Source: Actinomyces ruminicola (GTDB lineage Bacteria > Actinomycetota > Actinomycetes > Actinomycetales > Actinomycetaceae). From it: a DNA stretch of 64,000 nucleotides. Position 1 is the first letter of the stretch. Every line of letters begins with the position of its first letter. A model generated the notes under the pieces. It saw nothing but the letters and a program-made list of their open reading frames with translations, was not told where the DNA came from and made no database searches. The DNA is taken from contig NZ_FNIM01000003.1 in NCBI RefSeq assembly GCF_900103885.1, positions 27,563 to 91,562 on the forward strand. The letters run 5' to 3'. Below are positions 42,612-51,965 of this stretch, piece by piece. The position numbers were made by a program, and so were the translations under genes.

Positions 42612-43000
42612 GCGGCTACCTGCTCGATACCCACGCTCTTATGTGGGCGATCAACGAGCCGGATCGTCTGGGACCGGATGCCGCCCAGGTACTGAGAGCG
42701 CGGGAGAGTCGTCTCCTGGTGTCGGCAGCGAGCGCCTGGGAGCTGTTTACCAAGTACCGCATCGGCAAGCTGCCTGGCGCGGGGCCCTGGCTCGACGCGC
42801 TTGATGGGCACATAACACGGCTCGGCGCGGAGGTGCTGCCGATCAACTGGCAGCACGCCCGTCTGAGCGGACAGTTGGAGTGGGCGCACCGCGACCCCTT
42901 CGACCGGATGCTTGCCGCGCAGGCCATCACCGAGGCGCTGACTCTCATCACTGTGGATGCGGCATTCTCCGGGCTCCTCGGCTTGAAGACTCTTTGGTGA
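42608..43000 (+). CDS. vapC: VapC-type PIN-domain toxin
   Basis: 130 aa. PIN-domain acidic residues are all present: D7 (LLDTHALMW), E45 (SAWELFTKY), D96/D99 (HRDPFDRMLAAQA) and D117 (ITVDAAF). This group, with LLDTHALMWA, is usually an RNase cleaving tRNA or rRNA when freed from its antitoxin. The start is GTG at 42608, overlapping the antitoxin stop, with GGAGGG upstream. Confidence 0.95.
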   Translation: MSGYLLDTHALMWAINEPDRLGPDAAQVLRARESRLLVSAASAWELFTKYRIGKLPGAGPWLDALDGHITRLGAEVLPINWQHARLSGQLEWAHRDPFDRMLAAQAITEALTLITVDAAFSGLLGLKTLW

Positions 43001-43034
43001 CGCCGAGGAGCGTCACCTGCGTTCGGGCGACGTT

Positions 43035-43080
43035 GAGCCGCGAGAGCCCAGAAGATCGTCGGCGGAATGATTCCGACGGC
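43035..43080 (-). pseudogene. Decayed relative of the 51-aa membrane protein gene
   Basis: The minus strand reads GIIPPTIFWALAA, matching SIPPM-IWALAA of the gene at 41986-42141. The DNA matches at about 37 of 43 positions with one 3-nt insertion. The frame runs into a TAG 33 codons upstream of the match start, with no start codon or ribosome binding site, so only a fragment remains. The two copies, in the same orientation, bracket the toxin-antitoxin pair. Confidence 0.55.
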
Positions 43081-43441
43081 TTCTGCATCGCGTCCGCGCA
43101 GGTATGAGGCTGGTTCTGGGTGCTAGCGGCGAGCACGGACTTGGGGACGGCGGAGGCCTGCTCCCGGACGCCTCCTCCGTTGCAGCAAGAGTTGCGGAGG
43201 ACTCGGAGAGGTAGGCCGGTTCGCTCGCGCCCGTGGGGCAACTCGTGCCGGTCGGGCGGTCCGCGGGAAGCGACGTTGCGCGAATGACGCGCCGTGGGTG
43301 CTCACTCGCGAGCGGATTGCGAGCCAATCGTGACCTAGTGGGGTAGTTATAAGGATTGTGCTTGAAATGTTGCTGTATGGAAGGTCAATCGTGCGTCATA
43401 CGCCGCGGTGGCGCGGTACGGTTAAAGGCCGTGAGGAGCTA
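43081..43441. other. Region upstream of first fimbrial locus
   Basis: No gene supported. From about 43330 the sequence is clearly less GC-rich than the rest of the window (for example GTTATAAGGATTGTGC near 43350). The promoter of the fimbrial locus is probably here, but I cannot choose one -10/-35 pair with confidence. Confidence 0.5.
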
Positions 43442-43540
43442 ATGCTGCTTGCGATATTGCTTTTCGGTAAAGCGTTTTGGCTTGTCATGACATGTGTGAG
43501 GAAGGTCGTCAATGCGTCACGCTGCACGATCCCGCAGTAA
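43442..43540 (+). CDS. Possible 32-aa leader peptide overlapping adhesin start
   Basis: ATG with GAGGAG upstream; the peptide runs MLLAILLFGKAFWLVMTC then a basic tail, ending at TAA 43538-43540, 26 bases inside the adhesin gene in another frame. It is hydrophobic enough to insert in the membrane. It could couple or attenuate translation of the adhesin. Support is only the ribosome binding site and location. Confidence 0.35.
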   Translation: MLLAILLFGKAFWLVMTCVRKVVNASRCTIPQ

Positions 43541-46500
43541 GTGGGGGCTTCCGCGTTCCAGATTCACGGCGGTTGTGACCGTTGTCGCCCTGTTCGCCAG
43601 CGCCTTCGTCGGCGGCGTGGTGCTGCCGATCCAGCCGGTTGCGGCTGCGGCCGAGATTGTGGTGGACCTGGGAGAGTCCACCGCGGTGCAGCGTGATGTC
43701 ACGACGAACTCCTACACGACCCCCGCATCTGCCTATAACGATGCCTGTGTGCGTTACTCACCTCAGGGAAGTGGATACAGTACGTCGAAGGTCAGCTCGT
43801 CGCAGAATGTCTTTGCCTCCTTCGGGTACAGCTATGGGCAGGGGATGAGGTGCCCCGGCAGCTACAACGACACCATCCAGAGCACCGTTGGGCTGAAGCC
43901 GGCAACCACCAACAGCGTCACCGCCGGCAGCCCCTTCCTCGTGGCCACCATGCGTCACAGTAACAAGCCGGTCCTCCAACTCGGCAACGTGACTCCTACG
44001 GTGGTCACCGGCACCATGGACCTGACTCTGGGGAACGCCATCAGCTCGTCCTTCCCCTGGACGCTGACCGAGACCAGCAACACCTGCCGTTCCACCTTCG
44101 ACTCCGAGGGCCACTACGTCTCCGACGGGAGCGGTCAGTACGCCTATGACGTGAATGGCAACATAGGGCTCCGTTCCACAGGGACGTGGTACTGGAATGG
44201 TCGGGAGTACGTCGGGTCTTGGAATGGTCCCTACCACTACGCCTACAACCGTGATGGCAGCCTTGTCTCCCTTCCCAACGGCGACGTCGCCGTGGCCGGT
44301 GAGGCGACGAACGGCGCGCTCGGCGCCATCTATGACAAGTTCGGCCGCTCCTGCGAGGATGACGTCCTCGAGGTGGCCTCCGCGACCGACTCGACGGCAT
44401 GGACCGACACCACCACCGGCATTCAGTACAAGCTGAAGCTGTGGGGCTTCGTCAACAACGGCACCAGCGGCACCTGCTCCCCCGAGCTGGCCGATCAGGA
44501 TCTGGAAGACACCTTCATCACCAAGGAGAACGCCGAGACCTACGGCTGCCTGTACGGCTCCCTGGAACAGGTCCGCGCCGTCACGTTTGCCAAGGACGTC
44601 ACCACCGATCCCTCGCTCGAGGACTCGACCACCATCCGCCCCTTCGACTATGAGAATGTCTCCGCCGAAGGGTCCACGGCGCTTGCCGACTGGGGCAGTA
44701 TCAGCTCCCTGACCCCCACCGACTGGGGTGAGGCGGGCACCGCTCACGACACCAAGCACTATGAACTGCTCGCGCCGGACGATCAGGCCATCGTCAAGGA
44801 GAGCGACGCCAACACGGCAACGGACACCACCTCCGGCTGGCGCCTGACCGGCGTCACCTGCATCACCAATGGCAATAAGCAGCCCCTGATGAACCGCAAC
44901 GGCGAGGTGCTCACCGACTCCGCTGTCAACCTCTCCGAGGGAACCCTGAACCTGTCCAGCTCTGAGCTGGCGGACACGGCCGAGAACACCGACATCACCT
45001 GTACCTGGCACAACGAGTACGTCGGTCGCTCCCAGCTCACCCTCGTCAAGCAGATCGACGGCATGACCTTCCCCGCCGTCAGCGAGAAGAACTGGACCCT
45101 GACTGCCACCCCCACCCAGACCTCCGAGGAGGGCACCGCCTTCCCGTACCGGACTATCTCCGGCCTGTCCGGCGAGCAGTCCGTCACGGGCCAGTGGACC
45201 CGCTCGGGCACCTACACCCTGTCCGAGGCCACCACCGGCGACGTCGAGGGCTTCTCCCAGCAAGGGGAGTGGAGCTGTGTGAACCAGAACGGCGACGCCG
45301 TCGCCGTCACCGACTCCCAGGTCACCCTCGGCGCCAACGAGCAGGTCACCTGCACGGTCACCAACACCTTCAAGACCGGCTCCATCCAGATCAACAAGAC
45401 CGTCTCCGACCCCGACGGCGGCCTGACCGACCAGAACAAGACCTACACGGGCACCTACGACTGCGGCAGCGCCAACGGCCGCGACTTCTCCGGCACCTGG
45501 TCGGCCACCACCTCCACGCCCGCCGTCATCTCCGACCTGCCCGTAGGCGCCAGCTGCACGATCACCGAGAACGCCCCCAGCGGCGACCTCAAGGACGACT
45601 CCTACGAGTGGACCACCCCCAGCATCGACAACCCGTCGGTCGTGGTCCCCACCGCCCCGGCCGCGGGCCAGGTGAACGTCACCAACACCATCGTCCGCAA
45701 CACCGGCACCATCGACGTCAGCAAGGTTGTTGAGCCGGAAGACGAGATCGCCGCGGGCGGCTGGACCGGCGCTTCCGACCGCACCTTCGAGGTCTCCTAC
45801 ACCTGCGACGGCGACGGCGGCTCCGGCACGCTCGACGTCTCCACCGGCACCCCGGCCACGCTGACCGTCCCCGCGGGCACCACCTGCTCCTTCACCGAGG
45901 CGGCCCCCGAGACCGCGGACGGCGACTTCAAGGACTCCTCCTACGAGTGGACCGGCGCGGGCAGCTTCGACAACTCCAGCGTCACCGTCAGCAAGGGCAC
46001 CCCCGAGACCATCACCGTCACCAACACCTACAAGCGCGTGCTGGTGGACCTGAACTTCGCCAAGCAGGTCGACGGCGAGGGCTACACCGGCGGCGAGGCC
46101 ACCTTCGCCATCGACTACGACTGCGGGACCGACTACTCCGGCACCGTCGACGTCGCCAATGGCGCCTCCACGACCGTGCAGGTGCCGCGCGGCGCCCTGT
46201 GCACCGTCTCCGAGCCCGCCTCCTCCCTGAACGAGGACCTGCTCGCCGACGCCTACGACTGGGGTACCCCCAGCTATGAGGGCCTCGACGCCGCCGAGGG
46301 CACCATGGTGAACGCGGCCGACGGCGGCAAGACCGTCACCGTCGTCAACCCCACCGAGGCCGCCTGGGGCAAGGTTGCCGTCACCAAGACCGTCAGCCCC
46401 GACGCCGGCCCCGTGACCGCAGGCACCACCTTCCCGGTCACCGTCACCTGTGACGCCCCCGCCCAGGGCGAGACCGAGAACTACACCGGCACCTTCGACC

Positions 46501-49500
46501 TGGCGGCCACCGGCTCCACGGCCACCGCCACCACGCCCTACATCGCCGCCGGCGCAAGCTGCACCGTCAGCGAGACGGCCCCCACCGGCTCCGAGGGCCT
46601 GACCGACGCCTCCTACAAGTGGAACGTCGGCCCCGAGGACCAGACCGTCACCGTCCAGGGCGACCACACCGAGCAGGTAACCGTCACCAACACCTGGCAG
46701 CGCGACCATGGCGACTTCACCATCACCAAGCAGCTGACCGACCTGGACGGCCAGGGCGCCGACAACACCTACTCCGGCACCTGGACCTGCACCCACCCCG
46801 GCGACGACGACGCCACCGGCACCTGGTCGGTGACCGGCTCCGGCGCCGCCACGCTGAGCGTCACCTCCGGTCCCGCCACCGCGGGCGGCACCAGCGCCGC
46901 CGTGCTGCTCGGCTCCACCTGCACGGTCACCGAGAACGACCCCGGCGCCCCCAACGACGCCGACCCCTCCTACGTGTTCTCCACCGCCGGCACCACCTCC
47001 GGCCCGGTCGCCATCGACCCCGACACCCGCACCGGCAACGTGGACGTCACCAACGTGGTCGCCCGCACCACCGGCGGGCTGACCATCACCAAGAGCGTGG
47101 AGGGCGCGCAGGCCGGCACCGGCTTCACCGACACCGACTTCACCTTCACCTACACCTGCACCCCGCTGACCGGCGAGGCCATCACCGGCACCGCCACCGT
47201 GCGCGCGGGCCAGACCAGCGAGACCATCACCGGCATTCCCGAGGGCTCGTCCTGCACCGTCACTGAGGACACGGGCGCTCTGCCCGCGGCCATCGACCCC
47301 TACCGCTGGGATGAGGACGGCACCACGATGACGGCCACGCCGTCGAGCGGAGCGGCCACCTCCGCGGACGGCGCGAGCATCTCCTTCACCATGCCCGGCG
47401 GCGAGGACGCGGGTGTGGCCGTGGCCGCCACCAACACCATGAGCGAGCGCTACGGCTCCATCCAGGTCACCAAGACCGTCGCCGACGGCAGTGACAACGT
47501 AAAGGCCAACGGCTTCACCGGCGCGGGGGACAAGCTCTTCCCCGTAACTGTCACCTGCGACGGCGCCCAGGCCTACTCCGGAACCCTCGCCGACGGTGAG
47601 ACCGTCACCGTCGAGGGCATCCCGCTCGGCCGCACCTGCACGGTTACCGAGGGCACCATCAGCGGCGGCCTGGCCGACGGCTCCTACGCCTGGGGTGTGC
47701 CCACCATCACCGACCCGGTGAAGGTCACTAGTGAGGACGCCTCTTCCGGCACCGTCACCGTCACCAACACCATTGAGCGCGTGCGCGCCGAGGTGAACCT
47801 GAACAAGGTGCTCTCCGGCGAGCTGGCCACCCAGTTCGGCGCCGACAACACCTACTCTGGCGCCTTCACCTGCACTCACGCCGGCGACGCCGACGTGACC
47901 GGCACCTGGAGCGTGGACGGCGCCGGAAACGCTGCCATCACCTACGACGGCGGCCAGCCCCCCTTCGTCGACTCCACCTGCACGCCCACCGAGGACCTGG
48001 ACGCCTCCGGCGCCCCGGACACCGACCCCTCCTTCTCCTGGGGCGAGCCCGCCTACGCCGATGCCACCGTGACCGCGGACGGCACTGCATCCATGACGGT
48101 CACCAACACCGTGAACCGGGACATGGGCTCCCTGACCGCCGCGAAGACGGTCATCGGTGAGACGAACGGCCTGAAGGACGGCCAAACCTTCACCCTGAAC
48201 GCCACCTGCACCGCCCCCGGCGTGGACGGCGAGCTCACCGCCACCGCCACCGTCGCGAACGGCGAGACCGGCGTCGCCTTCGACCGGCAGATCCCGGCCG
48301 GCTGGACCTGCGCCATCAGCGAGACCAGCCCCACCCAGGACCAGCTCAAGGACTCCTCCTACGCCTGGGACATGGTCAACCTCTTCCCGGACGAGGTCAC
48401 CATCACCAAGGACCAGACCGTGGAGGTAATCGCCACCAACACCATCCGCCGCGTCACCTCCGAACTCAGCCTGAACAAGGCCTACGGGGACGGGCTGTCC
48501 GACGGGGTCGTCGTCGACGAGTCCTTCTCGGGCGACATCGCCTGCCACTACGACGACGACCAGGGCACCACCCAGGACTGGAACCTGACCTGGACGGCCG
48601 ACGGCGCCGGCGCGGCCACCATCGACGGTCTGCCCGAGGGCGGCCTGCCGCTGGGCACCGTCTGCACCGCCACCGAGAACGCCCCCACCCAGGAGCAGCT
48701 GCGGGACATCTCCTACCGCTGGAAGACCCCGACCGTCTCCGACCCGATCACTATCGGCGCTGACGCCGCCGCGAACACGCTCACCGTCACCAATGACGCC
48801 GAGCGCGCCGCCCAGCCGCTCACCGTCACCAAGGCCTACAGCGGCCTGGAAGGCGCCCTGACCGACGGCGCCACCGTGCGCGGCGGCTGGTCCTGCACCC
48901 AGGCGGACGGCAGCGAGGTCGGCGGACGCTGGGAGCTGCCCGCCTCCGGCGGCTCCGTCACCATCACCGAGGGCGCCGCCGGCGCCACCCTGTACGCCGG
49001 CGCCGACTGCACCCTCACCGAGGACACGCCCATCGACACCTCCGGGCTGACGGACGTCTCCTACGCGTGGAACAACCCCGTCTACGCCGTGGCCGCCGAC
49101 GGGCAGACCTTCACCGAAGGCAACACGCTGACGGGCATCGCCCAGGACTCCGACCCGGTGCTGCGGGTGACCAACTCCACCCAGCGCATCTACGGCGCCC
49201 TGGCCATCAACAAGCTCGTCACCGGGCTCGACGGCGTCACCGCCGCCACCTCCAACGTCTACGCCGGCACCTGGTCCTGCACCGCGCAGGACGGCACCCT
49301 CAACGAGGGCACTTGGCGGGTCACTGGCGCCGGCGCCGCCACCCTGACCGGCGACTACACGCAGATCCTGGTCGGCTCGACCTGCACGGTCACCGAGACC
49401 GGCCGGCCCACCGCCCCCGCCGGTTCCGACCCGTCCTACCAGTGGACGGACCCCGAGCTGGACGGCGACTACGGCACCGTGGCCCAGGCGCAGACCATCG

Positions 49501-51896
49501 CCCGAGACGCCACCTCCACCGCCGAGGTCACCAACGCCGCTTCCGAGCGCACCCTGGCCACCGGCTTCACCGTGAACAAGGCCATCTCCGGCGCCACCGA
49601 CGGTGCCACCGGGGAGAGCTACACGGTCGACTACACCTGCACCGCCGGCCAGGACACCTTCACCGGCACCCTCACCCTGCCCGCCGACGGCACCGCCGTC
49701 GCCGTGGAGGGCGTGCCCGTGGGCGCCACCTGCACCCTGACCGAGACGGCACCGGGAGACGACTCCCTCGCCGCACCCGCCGACGGCTCCTTCACCTGGA
49801 CCGACCCCATGACCTATGAGGTCCAGGGCGCCGACGCCGACACCTCCACCCCCGGAGCGGTCACCTTCACCCTGCCCGCCCAGGCCGACGCCGCCGTGAC
49901 CGCCACGGTCACCAACGACGTCGCCCCGCACGCCGGCGTGAACAAGACCTTCACCGGCACCAGCAAGCACCTGGACGCCGAAGGGAACTGGACCGGAGAG
50001 ACCTGGGACGTCACCTACCAGGTGACCGTCACCAACCCCTCACAGGTGCAGGAACTCACCTACGAGCTGGTCGACACCCCGACCGTCCCCGAGGGCACCA
50101 CGCTGAACTCCATCACCGTCACCGGCGGCGCCCTGGAGGGGACACTTGCCCAGGACGCCGGCCCCGTCACCGTGGTCACCGGCGCCACGCTGCCGGCCGG
50201 GGCCACCCACACCTACCAGGTGGTGCTGAACGTAACCGCTCCCGACACCGGGCTCCCCGGCGTCGGCGAGGGCGAGTGCAGTGCGCAGGCCGCCACCGAC
50301 GGCACGGCCATCCACAACACCGCCTCCGTCACCTCCGGCGAGGTCACCGATACCGCCGAGGACTGCGGCGACGTCCCGATCAACCCGAAGTTCTCCGTGC
50401 GCAAGGACCCGGTCGACGTGGTCCGCAACGGGGACACCTACACCGCCACCTACACCGTGACCGTGGAGAACACCTCCCGCGCCGCGAGCCGCATCATCGC
50501 CGACGTCACCGACGCCCCGGCCCTGCCGGAGACCGCCAAGATCACCGGCGTAGCCGTCCTGGAGAACGGTGAGGCTGCAGCTGACGCCGAGATTCCGGGC
50601 ATCACCGACGGCGTGCTCGACGGCCCCGTCACCCTGGCCAAGGCCGACTCCGGCCCGGTGCTCGCCGGCGGCACCGCCGGCGATGACGGCACCGTCACCG
50701 GCGGCGGTACTCGGGTGATCACCGTCCAGGTGAGCTTCAGCGTCAACTCCGCCGCCGCGGACTTCGAGGACACCGACTACCAGTGCGGTCACGAGCGCGC
50801 CGACGGCGCCCCCTCCGGCCTGGTCAACACCACCGCCATGGTGGGCGACACCGACGGCGATGAGAACAACACCGCCTGCCTGGACCTCACGCCCCGGCTG
50901 ACCGTGTCCAAGTCCGTGGCCACCACCGGCGTCGGCACCACCTCCAGCTTCGAGGTGTCCTACACCATCACGGTGACCAACGAGGGCGAGCTGGCCCAGT
51001 CCACCGGCCTGCTGCGCGACAGGCCGGACTTCGCGCCCGGCCTGGACATCGATCAGGTGGCCGTTACCGCCCCCGGCGGGGAGCCAGTCGCCGCCGAGGC
51101 CGACGCCGAGGGCTACTACACCCTCACCGACGGCGACGTGATCGCCCCCGGGCGGACGGCCCAGTACACGCTCACCTTCGCGGTGACCGTCGACCCGAGC
51201 AACGCCGACTACTCCGAGGAGCTGCTGGAGTGCTCCGTGGAGGCGGACGGCACCCGTACCCCCGGCCACGGCCTGTTCAATGAGGTCTACCCGACCGACG
51301 GGCGCGACGCCTCCGGCCGCAGTGACAACACTGCCTGCGAACCGGTCACCCCGGACGCCGGCAAGCGCGTAATCACGCTGCGCAAGACCGGCACGCAGAT
51401 CCAGGCGGACGGCACCAACAACCTGCCCGGCGCCGAGTTCGCGATCTACGACGTCGATCCCGCCACGGACGGCGCCGCCCCGATCGCCGGCGGCGTGAGC
51501 GTGGACCCGGTGGACGGCTCCCTGTTCACCACGGCGGGCCTGCCCATCAACCGCGACTACTGGGTGGTGGAGACCAAGGCCCCCGCCGGGCACAGCCTGC
51601 TGCCGCAGCCGATCCGCTTCCACCTGGGCGTGGACGCCGACGGCGGCACCACCATCACGCTGGCAGACACCAATGCGACCGCGGACACCATCAAGGTGAT
51701 CCCCGCCGTCACCGATGCCGACGGCAATGTCATCACCGCCATCGGCATCAGCATCCACGACGTCGAGATCGGCACGCTGCCCCTGTCGGGCGGCCGCGGC
51801 ATCGGCGTGTATGTGGCCGGGGCCGGGCTGCTGCTAGTGGCAGCGCTCGTCCTGAGCCTCACCCAGACTTCCCGCCGCCGGGGCCGCAGGGCCTGA
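43512..51896 (+). CDS. Giant LPLSG-anchored surface adhesin with tandem DUF5979-like domains
   Basis: 2794 aa. Signal peptide to about residue 47, then a unique head (about 48-500) that may bind the target. About 14 tandem domains of 105-125 aa follow (about 504-2138). Thirteen of these share a K in xxKxV near the start, a first Cys, CTVTE-like second Cys with Glu, and a final VTNT, the Lys/Glu/Asn pattern of self-forming isopeptide bonds. Three DUF11-like domains (about 2139-2613), a SpaA-type domain with E-box-like VVETKAPAGHSL, and a sorting signal (LPLSGG, helix, RRRGRRA) complete it. It is first in an adhesin - shaft - sortase locus, so it is the tip or a wall-linked adhesin of the fimbria. 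The ATG has GAGGAAGG upstream. Confidence 0.93.
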   Translation: MRHAARSRSKWGLPRSRFTAVVTVVALFASAFVGGVVLPIQPVAAAAEIVVDLGESTAVQRDVTTNSYTTPASAYNDACVRYSPQGSGYSTSKVSSSQNVFASFGYSYGQGMRCPGSYNDTIQSTVGLKPATTNSVTAGSPFLVATMRHSNKPVLQLGNVTPTVVTGTMDLTLGNAISSSFPWTLTETSNTCRSTFDSEGHYVSDGSGQYAYDVNGNIGLRSTGTWYWNGREYVGSWNGPYHYAYNRDGSLVSLPNGDVAVAGEATNGALGAIYDKFGRSCEDDVLEVASATDSTAWTDTTTGIQYKLKLWGFVNNGTSGTCSPELADQDLEDTFITKENAETYGCLYGSLEQVRAVTFAKDVTTDPSLEDSTTIRPFDYENVSAEGSTALADWGSISSLTPTDWGEAGTAHDTKHYELLAPDDQAIVKESDANTATDTTSGWRLTGVTCITNGNKQPLMNRNGEVLTDSAVNLSEGTLNLSSSELADTAENTDITCTWHNEYVGRSQLTLVKQIDGMTFPAVSEKNWTLTATPTQTSEEGTAFPYRTISGLSGEQSVTGQWTRSGTYTLSEATTGDVEGFSQQGEWSCVNQNGDAVAVTDSQVTLGANEQVTCTVTNTFKTGSIQINKTVSDPDGGLTDQNKTYTGTYDCGSANGRDFSGTWSATTSTPAVISDLPVGASCTITENAPSGDLKDDSYEWTTPSIDNPSVVVPTAPAAGQVNVTNTIVRNTGTIDVSKVVEPEDEIAAGGWTGASDRTFEVSYTCDGDGGSGTLDVSTGTPATLTVPAGTTCSFTEAAPETADGDFKDSSYEWTGAGSFDNSSVTVSKGTPETITVTNTYKRVLVDLNFAKQVDGEGYTGGEATFAIDYDCGTDYSGTVDVANGASTTVQVPRGALCTVSEPASSLNEDLLADAYDWGTPSYEGLDAAEGTMVNAADGGKTVTVVNPTEAAWGKVAVTKTVSPDAGPVTAGTTFPVTVTCDAPAQGETENYTGTFDLAATGSTATATTPYIAAGASCTVSETAPTGSEGLTDASYKWNVGPEDQTVTVQGDHTEQVTVTNTWQRDHGDFTITKQLTDLDGQGADNTYSGTWTCTHPGDDDATGTWSVTGSGAATLSVTSGPATAGGTSAAVLLGSTCTVTENDPGAPNDADPSYVFSTAGTTSGPVAIDPDTRTGNVDVTNVVARTTGGLTITKSVEGAQAGTGFTDTDFTFTYTCTPLTGEAITGTATVRAGQTSETITGIPEGSSCTVTEDTGALPAAIDPYRWDEDGTTMTATPSSGAATSADGASISFTMPGGEDAGVAVAATNTMSERYGSIQVTKTVADGSDNVKANGFTGAGDKLFPVTVTCDGAQAYSGTLADGETVTVEGIPLGRTCTVTEGTISGGLADGSYAWGVPTITDPVKVTSEDASSGTVTVTNTIERVRAEVNLNKVLSGELATQFGADNTYSGAFTCTHAGDADVTGTWSVDGAGNAAITYDGGQPPFVDSTCTPTEDLDASGAPDTDPSFSWGEPAYADATVTADGTASMTVTNTVNRDMGSLTAAKTVIGETNGLKDGQTFTLNATCTAPGVDGELTATATVANGETGVAFDRQIPAGWTCAISETSPTQDQLKDSSYAWDMVNLFPDEVTITKDQTVEVIATNTIRRVTSELSLNKAYGDGLSDGVVVDESFSGDIACHYDDDQGTTQDWNLTWTADGAGAATIDGLPEGGLPLGTVCTATENAPTQEQLRDISYRWKTPTVSDPITIGADAAANTLTVTNDAERAAQPLTVTKAYSGLEGALTDGATVRGGWSCTQADGSEVGGRWELPASGGSVTITEGAAGATLYAGADCTLTEDTPIDTSGLTDVSYAWNNPVYAVAADGQTFTEGNTLTGIAQDSDPVLRVTNSTQRIYGALAINKLVTGLDGVTAATSNVYAGTWSCTAQDGTLNEGTWRVTGAGAATLTGDYTQILVGSTCTVTETGRPTAPAGSDPSYQWTDPELDGDYGTVAQAQTIARDATSTAEVTNAASERTLATGFTVNKAISGATDGATGESYTVDYTCTAGQDTFTGTLTLPADGTAVAVEGVPVGATCTLTETAPGDDSLAAPADGSFTWTDPMTYEVQGADADTSTPGAVTFTLPAQADAAVTATVTNDVAPHAGVNKTFTGTSKHLDAEGNWTGETWDVTYQVTVTNPSQVQELTYELVDTPTVPEGTTLNSITVTGGALEGTLAQDAGPVTVVTGATLPAGATHTYQVVLNVTAPDTGLPGVGEGECSAQAATDGTAIHNTASVTSGEVTDTAEDCGDVPINPKFSVRKDPVDVVRNGDTYTATYTVTVENTSRAASRIIADVTDAPALPETAKITGVAVLENGEAAADAEIPGITDGVLDGPVTLAKADSGPVLAGGTAGDDGTVTGGGTRVITVQVSFSVNSAAADFEDTDYQCGHERADGAPSGLVNTTAMVGDTDGDENNTACLDLTPRLTVSKSVATTGVGTTSSFEVSYTITVTNEGELAQSTGLLRDRPDFAPGLDIDQVAVTAPGGEPVAAEADAEGYYTLTDGDVIAPGRTAQYTLTFAVTVDPSNADYSEELLECSVEADGTRTPGHGLFNEVYPTDGRDASGRSDNTACEPVTPDAGKRVITLRKTGTQIQADGTNNLPGAEFAIYDVDPATDGAAPIAGGVSVDPVDGSLFTTAGLPINRDYWVVETKAPAGHSLLPQPIRFHLGVDADGGTTITLADTNATADTIKVIPAVTDADGNVITAIGISIHDVEIGTLPLSGGRGIGVYVAGAGLLLVAALVLSLTQTSRRRGRRA
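45021..49926 (+). repeat. Tandem domain-coding repeats of the giant adhesin
   Basis: About 14 diverged units of 320-380 bp. Boundaries near 45021, 45373, 45693, 46035, 46359, 46701, 47064, 47442, 47776, 48117, 48447, 48804, 49185 and 49543. Units from the second onward carry two Cys each. DNA identity is low enough that simple slippage looks old. Confidence 0.85.
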
Positions 51897-51965
51897 GCCG
51901 CCGGGAGACGCCAGGGGCCAACCGGGCAGCCGGGTAACCCACAACCACATCAACGAGGAGAACCC

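Noticed and set aside
42863-43241. Minus-strand frames to the right of vapC
   Set aside because: Arg/Ser-rich readings without start signals; the only meaningful content is the short fragment at 43035-43080 in another frame.
43758-49970. Minus-strand open frame of 2070 codons inside the giant adhesin gene
   Set aside because: It is the antisense of the Thr/Val/Asp-rich tandem repeats; its Gly/Val/His-rich reading lacks any motif or ribosome binding site.
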